From Candidatus Iainarchaeum sp. (GTDB taxonomy: Archaea; Iainarchaeota; Iainarchaeia; Iainarchaeales; 1-14-0-10-31-34), in NCBI GenBank assembly GCA_017609625.1, contig JAFCDN010000006.1, positions 1 to 55,520 on the forward strand: a stretch of DNA of 55,520 nt. The letters run 5' to 3'. Each line of letters opens with the position of its first letter. Position 1 is the first letter of the stretch. The notes under the pieces are model-generated. The model saw nothing but the letters and a program-made list of their open reading frames with translations. It had not been told where the DNA came from and did not search any database. This document shows positions 19,035 through 28,871 of this stretch, in pieces. A program made the position numbers and the translations under genes.

Positions 19035-21110
19035 ATGCAGCCTTTTCTGGAAGACTTGAAGAAACAGATTGAAGGAGCTCCAATAAAACAAGTTATTCCT
19101 GTTTTTTTATTTATAGCAATAATGCTTTTTGCATTATCTTTTTCTCTCCAAGACTCTCCAAACGGAGCAGCAATAAGACAACTGCCAACAGAAAAAGAGT
19201 TGGTTCCTAAAGAACCAACTTGTGTTCCTTCAACTGAAATTTGTGACGGAAAAGACAATGACTGTGATAATTTAATTGATGAAGAAGAAATTTGTAATAT
19301 AGTTGAAATTACAGGAAATTTAGAAGTAATAGCTGTTGATGATTTTGAGAATAACAAATCAGATTATTTGTATTACTTGAATTCTAATGGTAAGAGATAT
19401 GAATTGGAATTTGAGAATAGAACAGTCATAGGTTTAAATGGGAAAGTTATAATCAAAGGAATTATTGAAGGAGATAAGATTATTATAAATGATGCTAAAG
19501 ATATTAAGATATTGGAACCTGCACTACAAAACAATAATATAGGTCCTCAACAAACAATAGTCATTATTGTTCAATCAGAAACATTCTCTGGAATGATTTC
19601 CAATGAAGACGCTGAATATCTTATGTTTAATGATTCAGATTTCACAATTCAAGATTATTATATAAAAAATTCATTTAATAAAACTTACTTAACTGGAGAA
19701 GTTTTAGGACCATATATTATTGATTGCTCAAGCAATAGTCTAAATGAGGCGATTAAAGCTACAGATAATGAAATTTATTATCCAGATTATGATAAAATAT
19801 ATCTTTTTGTTGGATGCGAGCAGATTTCTGGTGGCTGGTCAACTATAGGCAAAACAATTGTCTCCACAGATGATGGAGAGGTTAATATTAGCGTTTCAGT
19901 TTCGCACCATAATGCACTTCCAAACACCTCTGACGTTCTTTCTCTTAAAACCACAATTCATGAATTAGGGCATTCATTTGGATTGCATCACGCAAATAGA
20001 TATGTTTGTTTGAATCCTCAAGGAGAGCAAGTCCCATTTTCTTCAAATTGTACTAGTGTGGATTACGCCGGAAATTATGATGTTATGGGTGCAAGCATAG
20101 GCCATTTAAATGCACCCCATAAAGAAGAAGCTGGATGGTTAGCCCCCCAAAATATTATTCAAGCTTCAGAGGGAACATTTTTTGTAGAACCAATTGAAAG
20201 AGTTGAATCTGTTAATTCTATTCAGACAATTAAAATTCCTATAATTGACCCAAATCATTATGCTTTAAGCCCTCAAGCATATTATTACATAGAATTCAGA
20301 CAGCCATTGGATTTTGATGTATTTTTAACAAGAGATTATGATGAAGTTTTTGAAGGAATTCTTAATAATATCTTTGGAGAACCTCCTGATATTGAAGAAG
20401 ACTGGGATAATGTTACAAATCTAATTGAAATTAACCCTAATGAAAAAATGGGGTTTGCGCTTGAAGTAAATGAAACTTATGCTGATGAATTTAATGATAT
20501 AATAATAACAGTTTTAGATACAAATGAAGACGGCGCGCTAGTAAAAATTGATCCATATTATGGCTGTGGAAATGCAATATTAAACGAAAATGAACTATGC
20601 GATTATGCTGCTCCATTAGGAACCAATAACCCTTTTGGAGACCAGTGCACTGAAAACTGCTGGGTTGATGGAACTGAAAACGGCTGGCTTGGTTGCAGAG
20701 GTTCAGGCATTCATGTTTGTTATGAGCGAATTCCCGCACATTTGCTTGCACAATACTTCCAAGAAAATCCTTTATGCATAATAAATACAACCTGTGGAAC
20801 AGAATTAATACCTGCAAGCTGTAATGAATTCATTTGTCCAAATCCATTAGAAATAGAATCTTGTTACGACAATGACACTGGATTAAATTATACAATAAAA
20901 GGAATAGTTAAAGCCACAAGCAACGGAACACTAACCACTAAAACAGATTACTGCAGCGGTTCAACTGTAAGAGAATATTATTGTAGTGATGACAAAGCCA
21001 TCAAATACAAAGACTACAGTTGCTCTCCAGACTCCTGCTCAAACGGAGCATGCTATGGCGGCAGCACACCCTGCATACCAACACCAGAGAATCCTTGTAA
21101 CATAACCTGA
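19035..21110 (+). CDS. Membrane-anchored/secreted metzincin-type metalloprotease with MopE-like metal-binding motif and Cys-rich tail
   Basis: HELGHSFGLHH zinc motif plus downstream YDVMG Met-turn; ICDGKDNDCDNLIDEEEIC; N-terminal TM. Confidence 0.8.
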   Translation: MQPFLEDLKKQIEGAPIKQVIPVFLFIAIMLFALSFSLQDSPNGAAIRQLPTEKELVPKEPTCVPSTEICDGKDNDCDNLIDEEEICNIVEITGNLEVIAVDDFENNKSDYLYYLNSNGKRYELEFENRTVIGLNGKVIIKGIIEGDKIIINDAKDIKILEPALQNNNIGPQQTIVIIVQSETFSGMISNEDAEYLMFNDSDFTIQDYYIKNSFNKTYLTGEVLGPYIIDCSSNSLNEAIKATDNEIYYPDYDKIYLFVGCEQISGGWSTIGKTIVSTDDGEVNISVSVSHHNALPNTSDVLSLKTTIHELGHSFGLHHANRYVCLNPQGEQVPFSSNCTSVDYAGNYDVMGASIGHLNAPHKEEAGWLAPQNIIQASEGTFFVEPIERVESVNSIQTIKIPIIDPNHYALSPQAYYYIEFRQPLDFDVFLTRDYDEVFEGILNNIFGEPPDIEEDWDNVTNLIEINPNEKMGFALEVNETYADEFNDIIITVLDTNEDGALVKIDPYYGCGNAILNENELCDYAAPLGTNNPFGDQCTENCWVDGTENGWLGCRGSGIHVCYERIPAHLLAQYFQENPLCIINTTCGTELIPASCNEFICPNPLEIESCYDNDTGLNYTIKGIVKATSNGTLTTKTDYCSGSTVREYYCSDDKAIKYKDYSCSPDSCSNGACYGGSTPCIPTPENPCNIT

Positions 21111-21122
21111 TTTATTTACTTA

Positions 21123-22289
21123 TTACAACCCAGCTTCTTTTTTCAGTGCGTCTGCTTTGTCTGTTTTTTCCCAGGTAAAATCCGGATCATCTCTGCCAAA
21201 ATGACCATAAGCTGCAGTTTTTTTATAGATAGGTCTTTTCAATTTTAAATGCTCTAAAATTCCAGCAGGCTTTAAAGCAAAGTTCTTTCTAACCAGTTCA
21301 GAAATTTTTTCTTTAGAGATTTTTTCTGTTCCAAAACAATCTACATTAACTGAAACAGGATCAGGATAACCAATAGCATAAGCTAACTGCACTTCACATT
21401 TTTCAGCCAGACCTGCAGCAACAATATTTTTTGCAATATACCTTGCCATATAAGTAGCGCTTCTGTCAACCTTGCTTGGGTCTTTTCCGCTAAAACAGCC
21501 TCCGCCGTGTCTGCCGATTCCGCCATAAGAATCTACAATGATTTTTCTTCCGGTTAGCCCTGCATCAGCAAAAGGGCCTCCTCGGACAAAAGAACCAGTA
21601 GGGTTAACATAAAATTTTGTGTCTTTGTCAATCCATTTTTTGCAGACAGGCTTAATTATTTTTTCAATTACTTTTTCCTTTAAATCTTCATATTCTACAT
21701 CAGGATTGTGCTGGGCTGAAACAACAATTGCATCAGCTCGCAAAGGTTTTCCTTTTTCATCATATTCTATTGTAACCTGGCTTTTTCCGTCTGGACGCAG
21801 AAAATTCAATCCATTGTTCCTTCTAACCTCTGCAAGTTTTTCGCATAATTTGTGTGCAAGAACTATTGGAAGAGGCATTAATTCCGGAGTTTCATTTGAA
21901 GCATAGCCATACATCATTCCCTGGTCTCCTGCTCCCTGCTCTTTATGCATCCTTTGGTCAGAGTCTACTCCCTGCGCAATATCAGGGCTTTGCTCTGTAA
22001 CCTGAACCCAAACAGAACAGGTTTCATGTTCTATTCCATACTCTGATTTAGTATAACCTATTTCTTTGATTGTTTCTCGAACAACCAAAGGAATATCAAC
22101 ATAGCCTTTAGTGGTAATTTCACCAAAAACATTTACTCCTCCGTTTTTTGTTGCTGTCTCGCAAGCAACCCTTGAATCAGGGTCTTGTTCAAGAATTGCA
22201 TCCAAGATTGCGTCAGAAATTTTGTCGCACATTTTATCTGGATGCCCTTCAGTAACTGACTCAGAAGTCAAAAGAATTTTTTCTGTCAC
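21123..22289 (-). CDS. metK: S-adenosylmethionine synthetase, bacterial-type MetK
   Basis: [85 protein letters not shown] start at 22289 preceded by a GGAGTG RBS (the ORF-track start at 22331 is probably too long). Confidence 0.92.
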   Translation of the reverse strand: MTEKILLTSESVTEGHPDKMCDKISDAILDAILEQDPDSRVACETATKNGGVNVFGEITTKGYVDIPLVVRETIKEIGYTKSEYGIEHETCSVWVQVTEQSPDIAQGVDSDQRMHKEQGAGDQGMMYGYASNETPELMPLPIVLAHKLCEKLAEVRRNNGLNFLRPDGKSQVTIEYDEKGKPLRADAIVVSAQHNPDVEYEDLKEKVIEKIIKPVCKKWIDKDTKFYVNPTGSFVRGGPFADAGLTGRKIIVDSYGGIGRHGGGCFSGKDPSKVDRSATYMARYIAKNIVAAGLAEKCEVQLAYAIGYPDPVSVNVDCFGTEKISKEKISELVRKNFALKPAGILEHLKLKRPIYKKTAAYGHFGRDDPDFTWEKTDKADALKKEAGL

Positions 22290-22303
22290 ATTATCCACTC
22301 CTA

Positions 22304-22326
22304 AAAACTTTTTAGAAAAAAGTTTT
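22304..22326. repeat. Hairpin in metK leader (AAAACTTTTT-AGA-AAAAAGTTTT)
   Basis: 10-bp perfect inverted repeat with 3-nt loop between the metK RBS and the divergent intergenic region. Confidence 0.85.
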
Positions 22327-22398
22327 ATCAAAAAAATATCAAAATTATAACTAAAAAAAGAAATGAAAGATACATTTAAAAGAATAATTTAACTTCAT

Positions 22399-22418
22399 AT
22401 TATTCTTATCAGAATAAT
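22399..22418. promoter_or_regulatory. Candidate operator: inverted repeat ATTATTCT-TATC-AGAATAAT
   Basis: 8-bp arms just upstream of the HTH-CBS start (22433); a third half-site AGAATAAT at 22381-22388. Confidence 0.45.
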
Positions 22419-22432
22419 AGAAAGTGGTTTTT

Positions 22433-22990
22433 ATGCTTCCTGATTTAAATGAAATTAAAATAAAAAGAAAAGAACTTGGACTGACACAAAAAGAACTGTC
22501 AGAAAAATCAAATGTACCGCAGTCAGTTATAGCAAAAGTTGAAAACAAAAAAATGAGCCCTTCATATGAAAGTGCAAAAAGAATTTTTGATGCACTGAAA
22601 ACAGAGATAAGAAAAAAGCAGACAGCAAAAAGCATTATGCGCAGAAATGTTATCTCTATCGGAGAAAAAGAAAAAGTCGGGAAAGCAATTAAACTCATGA
22701 ACAGATACGGGATAAGCCAGCTGCCTGTAATGAGAAAACAGATTCCAATTGGAACAGTAACAGAAAAAACCCTTGTAGAAAAAATCGGCTCAGGAAAAAT
22801 CAGCGGACAAGAAAAAGCTTTTACTATAATGGAAGGCTGTCTGCCAATAATTGAAGAGGATTCAGAAATAGAGGCTGTTTCTGCTCTTTTAAAGCATTAT
22901 TCTGCCTGTCTGGTAAAAGAAAAAGACAGGATTGTCGGGATTATTACACGCTCTAATATAATAAGCAAAGCAATAGGAAAAAAAACCTGA
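22433..22990 (+). CDS. HTH (XRE-type) plus CBS-domain-pair transcriptional regulator
   Basis: IKIKRKELGLTQKELSEKSNVPQSVIAKVENKKMSPSYE; AKSIMRRNVISIGEKEKVGKAIKLMNRYGISQLPV CBS motifs. Confidence 0.85.
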   Translation: MLPDLNEIKIKRKELGLTQKELSEKSNVPQSVIAKVENKKMSPSYESAKRIFDALKTEIRKKQTAKSIMRRNVISIGEKEKVGKAIKLMNRYGISQLPVMRKQIPIGTVTEKTLVEKIGSGKISGQEKAFTIMEGCLPIIEEDSEIEAVSALLKHYSACLVKEKDRIVGIITRSNIISKAIGKKT

Positions 22991-23092
22991 AAAAGGCTTA
23001 AAAAACTGTTCAGTTATATTTAAATATTTGTTTTAACTCTATAGTAATAACAAATATACATAAATTTGTGTATTTTTTGTTGTGGAATTTCA

Positions 23093-23872
23093 ATGAAAAA
23101 AGCAGTGATTTTTGCGGTTATTTTCCTGTGCAGTTTATTCAGTGTAAACGCTTTAGTAGAAGACTCAACTAATTATATTACTTTTCATGAAGAGCCAGTA
23201 AATTTGAGCTTTTTTGTTGAAAATGATTCAGGAAATACACAGGATTTAGAAGTAAAAGTTTTTTCTCCAATAGCTTATGAATTAAACGGCAAGAAATCTG
23301 TTTTAGAAGAGGGGGAAAAAACCCTTATTGAAATTACTTTTTTTCCGAAAAAAGAATTTATTGACTCTATTTGGGACGCAACAATTGAAGTGCGTTTAGG
23401 AAAAGAAATCTCAAGAAAAGAGATTGAAATGAAGTTTTATAAAAGATATTTCAGTCCAGTGGAATTTTCTGCTAAACAAAAAGAAAACAGAATTGAAATA
23501 ACTGCAGTAAATACCTCTAGCATAGCAACGGAATTTGAAATTCTTGGTTTAAAAAACGAGAGCAACTGGAAGATTGTAAAAGAAAGCTTTTCTCTGGAAG
23601 CAGGAGAAGAAAAAAAGTTTTATTCTAACTTAAGCGGAAATGGAAACGAAAAAAATTTTGTTTTGATTTTATGCGATGGATTTACAGAAGAAATTAAAGT
23701 TGAATTAAAAACTTCAGAAATAAACTGGAACACAGTAACCGGCCAGTTTGCTTTAGGCGGATTAGGGGAAGTTTTAGAGCCGATTAATATTGGATTGATA
23801 ATTATTGCAGCAGTTTTGCTGATTGTATTTATTTCAAGGTTTGTGAAAAGATTAAAGGGGGAGGAAAAATGA
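23093..23872 (+). CDS. Secreted/membrane Ig-like protein (COG1470-like)
   Basis: Signal peptide MKKAVIFAVIFLCSLFSVNA; C-terminal TM IGLIIIAAVLLIVFISRFV. Confidence 0.7.
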   Translation: MKKAVIFAVIFLCSLFSVNALVEDSTNYITFHEEPVNLSFFVENDSGNTQDLEVKVFSPIAYELNGKKSVLEEGEKTLIEITFFPKKEFIDSIWDATIEVRLGKEISRKEIEMKFYKRYFSPVEFSAKQKENRIEITAVNTSSIATEFEILGLKNESNWKIVKESFSLEAGEEKKFYSNLSGNGNEKNFVLILCDGFTEEIKVELKTSEINWNTVTGQFALGGLGEVLEPINIGLIIIAAVLLIVFISRFVKRLKGEEK

Positions 23873-26100
23873 ACAAAAATATTCTAACAGTAATACTTTT
23901 ACTAATAGTGATTTCAAGTGCACAGGCATTGATTCAGCCGGAAAAAACAGAGATTTCAATGTCTCCAACAGAATCTTTTTCTATTCCAGTGAAAATAGTA
24001 AATCAATCAGGGGAAAGAGCATTGATTCATTTGAGTTCAGACAGTGTTTTGAACACCGAATTTGCAGCAAATGATTTTTATTTAAACGCAAATGAAGAAA
24101 CAAAAATTGCATTTAATATAATGCCTTCTTACTCAGGAGCATATGAAGTTGAATTAAAATTAGAATACGCTGAAAGAACAGAAAATGCAACTATAATGGT
24201 TGCAATAGGAGATGTTTATCATTTTGGCTCAGTAAAAAACTGCGGAGATAATTTTGACTGTTTTATTGAAGCAACAAAAACCTGCAGTCCGGCAAAATTG
24301 ACTCATACTTTAACAATTAACTGGGAGCCAGTATTTGGATTTACCCAAACCACTTCAGGCTATTACGAAATCAAAGGAATGGAAGCAGGAGAATGTGTGT
24401 TGTATTCAGAACTTGAAAGCATATCTGCAGAGTTCACTGAAGAAATGGTCCAGGAAATGCTTAATGCAGGCGCAACTTTAGAAGAAATTGAGCTGGCAGA
24501 ACAGCAATTAAATGAAGAAATGCAGAAAACAGTTGGAGTAGGAACAACCTGCAGATTCAGCCAGTCAAAGTTAACTGAAACATTCGAGAAAATGAAAATA
24601 GGAAGTTATTCTTCAACTGATTGGGAGACATGCGAAATAGGAAATACAGGTAAAATTAGTTTTTCTGGAGGAATAGAATTAAGATACCAGAAACAAAACA
24701 TCTGCCAGAATAAATTAGACAAACTAACTTTATGGATTAAAAATGACTCTTCAGTTACACAAGAAGTAAAACTGAGTGCAGAATCAACAATTTTTACTCC
24801 AACCATAGAGCCAAACTTTTTGGAATTAGATGCAGGAGAAGAAAGATTTATTCAATTAGAGTTGTATTCAAACAGGACTTTTCCAATAGATGAAGAATAC
24901 TCTGTCATAGTTAACCTTGAAACAGATGATACAATGATTTCAAGGGAGATTTTCTTTAATTTGACTGAATGCATTAAAACAGAAAAACTCTTTAGAGTGG
25001 ATTTGCAGACAGAACACATTTCTTTAAAGAAAGGAGAAGATAAAAGAGTTTATTTTACTGTAGAAAACTTGGATGAAGAAGACAATGAATTGTTTTTTGC
25101 AGTAAAAACTGATTTGAAAAACGAGTTGCAGCAGACAAAAACAGTTTTAAGTAAAGGACAGAAAAGAACTTACTGGATTGAATTAGAAGCACTTAAAACA
25201 AACGATGTAGGAAAGCATAAAGTGGAATTGTTTGCCTTTAATCCATTCTATGATGTAAAAAAAGTCTTTTACGTTGAAGTAAGAGGAATCCATGAAGTAG
25301 AAGTTACTTTAGTAAGCGAAGTTGCAGAAATTGAAAGAGGCGCTTCAGGAATATTCACAATTCTGGTAGAAAACAAAGGAGACTTTGAGGAAAGAATCAG
25401 AACAAACTATGAAGAAAAAGAAAACTTTAATGTAAATATTGCAGATGAAAGCTTTTATCTGCAGGAAAAAGAAAGCAAAAAAATCTATGTTTCAGTTAAC
25501 CCAAATGTTACAGCAGAATTAGGAGAACAAGAAATTGAAGTAAAGGTTAACGGGGAAGAAATCTATTTGAACTTTAAAGTGGTTGAAGGAGAAAACCCAA
25601 GAAAAACAGACGGAGTAGTGGAATTCCTTTCTGTTCCAGAAAAAATCACTTTAAGCCAGGAAGAGACTGAAATAAAGGTACTAATTAAAAACATTTCAGG
25701 GGAAAAAATTGAAAATATAGTCTTCTGGATTGAATCTCTTCCAGAGGGTGTTGTCTTTGAATCAACCACAGTAGAAGAAATTAAAAGCGAAAAAATAAAG
25801 TATGTTGAAGGAAAACTGCTGTTGGATTTGGAGGAAGCAGAAAAAGGAAGTTATGATATAACTCTGGTTGTAGAAAACAGCCAGTTCAGGCAGAAAAAAG
25901 AAATTCAGTTGGTTGTATTAGAACCTGAAAAAGAGGAGGAAGAAGAAGAGGAAGAAAAAGAAAATCCAAATCCTCTTGCAGGATTGTTTTCTTTGGGTTC
26001 AGGTGAGCTGATTGGATTGATTGTATTAGTGTTAATAGTAATAATTTTATTATTAAATCCAGGAAAAGAAAGAAGATTAAACAGAAAAAGGGGGAATTAA
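23869..26100 (+). CDS. Large membrane-anchored surface protein with repeated Ig-like domains
   Basis: Signal peptide; multiple 'L..GE.k...v.v' beta repeats; C-terminal TM; ATGA overlap with the preceding gene. Confidence 0.75.
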   Translation: MNKNILTVILLLIVISSAQALIQPEKTEISMSPTESFSIPVKIVNQSGERALIHLSSDSVLNTEFAANDFYLNANEETKIAFNIMPSYSGAYEVELKLEYAERTENATIMVAIGDVYHFGSVKNCGDNFDCFIEATKTCSPAKLTHTLTINWEPVFGFTQTTSGYYEIKGMEAGECVLYSELESISAEFTEEMVQEMLNAGATLEEIELAEQQLNEEMQKTVGVGTTCRFSQSKLTETFEKMKIGSYSSTDWETCEIGNTGKISFSGGIELRYQKQNICQNKLDKLTLWIKNDSSVTQEVKLSAESTIFTPTIEPNFLELDAGEERFIQLELYSNRTFPIDEEYSVIVNLETDDTMISREIFFNLTECIKTEKLFRVDLQTEHISLKKGEDKRVYFTVENLDEEDNELFFAVKTDLKNELQQTKTVLSKGQKRTYWIELEALKTNDVGKHKVELFAFNPFYDVKKVFYVEVRGIHEVEVTLVSEVAEIERGASGIFTILVENKGDFEERIRTNYEEKENFNVNIADESFYLQEKESKKIYVSVNPNVTAELGEQEIEVKVNGEEIYLNFKVVEGENPRKTDGVVEFLSVPEKITLSQEETEIKVLIKNISGEKIENIVFWIESLPEGVVFESTTVEEIKSEKIKYVEGKLLLDLEEAEKGSYDITLVVENSQFRQKKEIQLVVLEPEKEEEEEEEEKENPNPLAGLFSLGSGELIGLIVLVLIVIILLLNPGKERRLNRKRGN

Positions 26101-26102
26101 AA

Positions 26103-28649
26103 GTGAATAAAAATTTAGTTGCAGTTTTTTTAATTTTGCTGAGTGCTTTTGCCAGTGCTCACACAATAGAAGGAGATTTTGAAGGAATAACTTTTCAGGG
26201 AGAAACAGTTGAAAGCACTTTTTTATTGTGCAATACTTCAGATTCAAGTGAAAACTTTCACATTAATTCAAGCAATCCCTGGATGCAGTTAAGGCCTTTA
26301 TCTGTTTATCTGTCAGGAAATTCCTGTGAAGAAATCTATGCTTTTACTACCCCTGCACCTTATGCTGAATCAGGAGAATATGAAATAGAAGTTACAGCAA
26401 GCGCAGACAAAAGCGTTTCAGAAACTTTTTATTTAGAAGTTGTGGAAGGACACAAAATAAGAATTACACCATTTGATGATGAAATTTCAACAACCCAGTG
26501 TGCGGAAAAAGTTTTTGAATTTGAATTAGAAAACACTGGAATATTTGATGAAAGAGCTTTAATTTCAGTTGAAGGATTAAATGAAAACTGGTTTGAATTA
26601 AGTTCAGAAGAGATTTTGCTTCCAAAAGGAGAAGAAAGAGAAATAGAATTAACAATTAATATTCCATGCAATCAGGAAATAAAAGTTTATGAATTCAAAT
26701 TACTGGTTGAATTAAAAAACACCGGAATAATAAAAGAACAAAACCTTGAATTAAACATAGAAGACGGCCAGGGAATTTTAATTGAAAGCAAAGAATTTGC
26801 TTCATGCAATGACTGGAAAACAGAAAACACTATTGCATTAAACAACGAAGGAATGCTTTCAGACGCATTAACAGTTGAATTACAAGGACTGGATTTTGTT
26901 GTACTAAAAGAAAACAGTTTTTCTTTAGGACCAGGAGAAATAAAAGAACTGAATTTAGAGTTTAATAAAACAGAATTAGAACAAGGAAATTACACTTTTA
27001 AGTTAAGAGTTTATTCAGAAAAATTCAATCAAGTTTATGAAAGAGAATTTGAACTAAAATTAGAAAACTGCTATGATTTAAGCATAGAAAAAGCAGCTTT
27101 CCAGGATTCAGCCTGCATTGAATCAAAACCAGAGGTTTCATTTATTATAAGAAATAATGGAACAAGAAAAACAGAAGTAAGAGCCGGATTAGAAGGAATA
27201 AATGCAGTTCTTGAAAAAAACTCTTTTTCTCTTGAAGCAGGAGAAAGCGTAGAAGTTAGAGTTGAACTTGATTTAGAAGGAAAAACCGGAGAAACAAGCT
27301 TTTTGTTTATAGCAGATTCAGAAGAATTTACTAAAACAATAGAAAACACAATTTCAATAGAAGACTGTTATGAAACAGAATCAACTGTTCCTTCAATAGA
27401 AGTCTGCAGAGAAATTCCCTTGCAGGGAAAAGAAATTGTAATAAGAAACACCGGGACAAGAAAACAGTATTTTAATGTTTCATCTAATGTAGAATGGATT
27501 AAATTAAAAGAAAAAACTTTTGAAATAGAAGGATTACAGGAAAAAGTTATTCCATTAATTATAACTCCAGGAAAAGATGCAAGCGAAGAAAGCTATTCTA
27601 TCCTGACAAAAACAGAAAACAACAGCTATACGATGAAAGCAAGCATTAACTATTTAGATAAAGAAACATGCTTTGGAATAGAAATGACTAATCTGAAAAG
27701 CTTTGTTAATGTAAACGCAGGAGAAGGAGCAATCAATACAATCAAAGTAACAAACAAAGGAAAAACAATTCAGACAGTATACTTTAGAGTTGAACCATTT
27801 AACTGGGTTTACTTTAACCCAAAAGAAATCAACATTGAGAGTGGAGAAACAAAAGAAATCTATGTATATTTTAATCCTCCATTTGATTTCGCAGAAGAAA
27901 CCGCAACTGCAACTGTAAAAGCAGAAACAAACTATGGGTTTACAGCAGAGCAGGAAGTAGAAGTGCATATCTTTGGGGGAAGCGTTATATTGACAATCAA
28001 CCCAGAAGACATTAAAGTAAATCCAAAAGGTTTAGATTTAGAGGACACAAAAGAAAATACAGTTGAAATAAAAATTGAAGTAGAAAACAATACTGAAACA
28101 AACATGAAAATCTTAGGAGTAAAAACTCCTTACACTGAATCAAAATATGTAATAGAAGAACCAGTGATAAAAAAAGGAGAAAAAGGAGAAATTACACTGA
28201 GATTTGTTGCAAGCGAAGAACTTGAATTATCTGGTTTGGAAGTTCCGATTGAAATAATCACAGACAAAGGAACATACTATAAAATTGTAACTCTCCCAGC
28301 AGGAGAAACAGAAGACGAAAAAGAAGATGAAAAGAAAAGCAGGGAAGCAACAACCGGATTTGTATTGTTTGGAGAAGACCAATATGTTCTAGTAATTTTG
28401 ATTGTAGCTGTAGTAATATTGATAATAATGGCTGCAGTTAGAACAGAAAAAGAAGATGAAAAAGAACAAGTGGTTGATTATGGAACAGAAAAAGAATTAG
28501 ATAAAGTGAAAAACCAAATCACCCAAAAAGCTGCTGGAAAAACACCTTTTTCAAAAAAAGGTGTAACAAAAACATCTTCATTTTCAAAAAAAGGTGTAAC
28601 AAAAACATCTTCAAAAAAGAAGCCAGCAAGGAAAAAGAAAAAAAAGTAA
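26103..28649 (+). CDS. Large membrane-anchored surface protein with repeated Ig-like domains and a hairpin-encoded TPFSKKGVTKTSS tail
   Basis: Signal peptide MNKNLVAVFLILLSAFASA; repeated 'SLEAGESVEV' domains; TM; tail TPFSKKGVTKTSSFSKKGVTKTSSKKKPARKKKKK. Confidence 0.75.
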   Translation: MNKNLVAVFLILLSAFASAHTIEGDFEGITFQGETVESTFLLCNTSDSSENFHINSSNPWMQLRPLSVYLSGNSCEEIYAFTTPAPYAESGEYEIEVTASADKSVSETFYLEVVEGHKIRITPFDDEISTTQCAEKVFEFELENTGIFDERALISVEGLNENWFELSSEEILLPKGEEREIELTINIPCNQEIKVYEFKLLVELKNTGIIKEQNLELNIEDGQGILIESKEFASCNDWKTENTIALNNEGMLSDALTVELQGLDFVVLKENSFSLGPGEIKELNLEFNKTELEQGNYTFKLRVYSEKFNQVYEREFELKLENCYDLSIEKAAFQDSACIESKPEVSFIIRNNGTRKTEVRAGLEGINAVLEKNSFSLEAGESVEVRVELDLEGKTGETSFLFIADSEEFTKTIENTISIEDCYETESTVPSIEVCREIPLQGKEIVIRNTGTRKQYFNVSSNVEWIKLKEKTFEIEGLQEKVIPLIITPGKDASEESYSILTKTENNSYTMKASINYLDKETCFGIEMTNLKSFVNVNAGEGAINTIKVTNKGKTIQTVYFRVEPFNWVYFNPKEINIESGETKEIYVYFNPPFDFAEETATATVKAETNYGFTAEQEVEVHIFGGSVILTINPEDIKVNPKGLDLEDTKENTVEIKIEVENNTETNMKILGVKTPYTESKYVIEEPVIKKGEKGEITLRFVASEELELSGLEVPIEIITDKGTYYKIVTLPAGETEDEKEDEKKSREATTGFVLFGEDQYVLVILIVAVVILIIMAAVRTEKEDEKEQVVDYGTEKELDKVKNQITQKAAGKTPFSKKGVTKTSSFSKKGVTKTSSKKKPARKKKKK
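28542..28613 (+). repeat. In-CDS hairpin ACACCTTTTT-CAA-AAAAAGGTGT plus two tandem 33-nt units
   Basis: TTTTCAAAAAAAGGTGTAACAAAAACATCTTCA at 28548-28580 and 28581-28613; the inverted repeat spans 28542-28564. Confidence 0.9.
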
Positions 28650-28670
28650 TTCAAACCAGAGCATTATCAG

Positions 28671-28871
28671 TTAAATCTTCAAGAATTCCTTTATTTCTTT
28701 TATTTTTCTTGGATTAATTGAAACATGCAGTTCATTGGTTGAAGGTTTTGAAAGCAGGAGATTTTCATTTATCAATTCCTTAATTGCTTTTTTTATTGTT
28801 TTTTGCCCTTTTTTGTTGTCTCTGATGTGACCAGGCAATCCTTTGGAATTTTTGGGCGACAACCCGCACAC
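28671..28871 (-). CDS. Small winged-helix-like protein
   Basis: 66 aa GQKTIKKAIKELINENLLLSKPSTNELHVSINPRKIKEIKEFL; overlaps the start of the divergent gene. Confidence 0.45.
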   Translation of the reverse strand: MCGLSPKNSKGLPGHIRDNKKGQKTIKKAIKELINENLLLSKPSTNELHVSINPRKIKEIKEFLKI

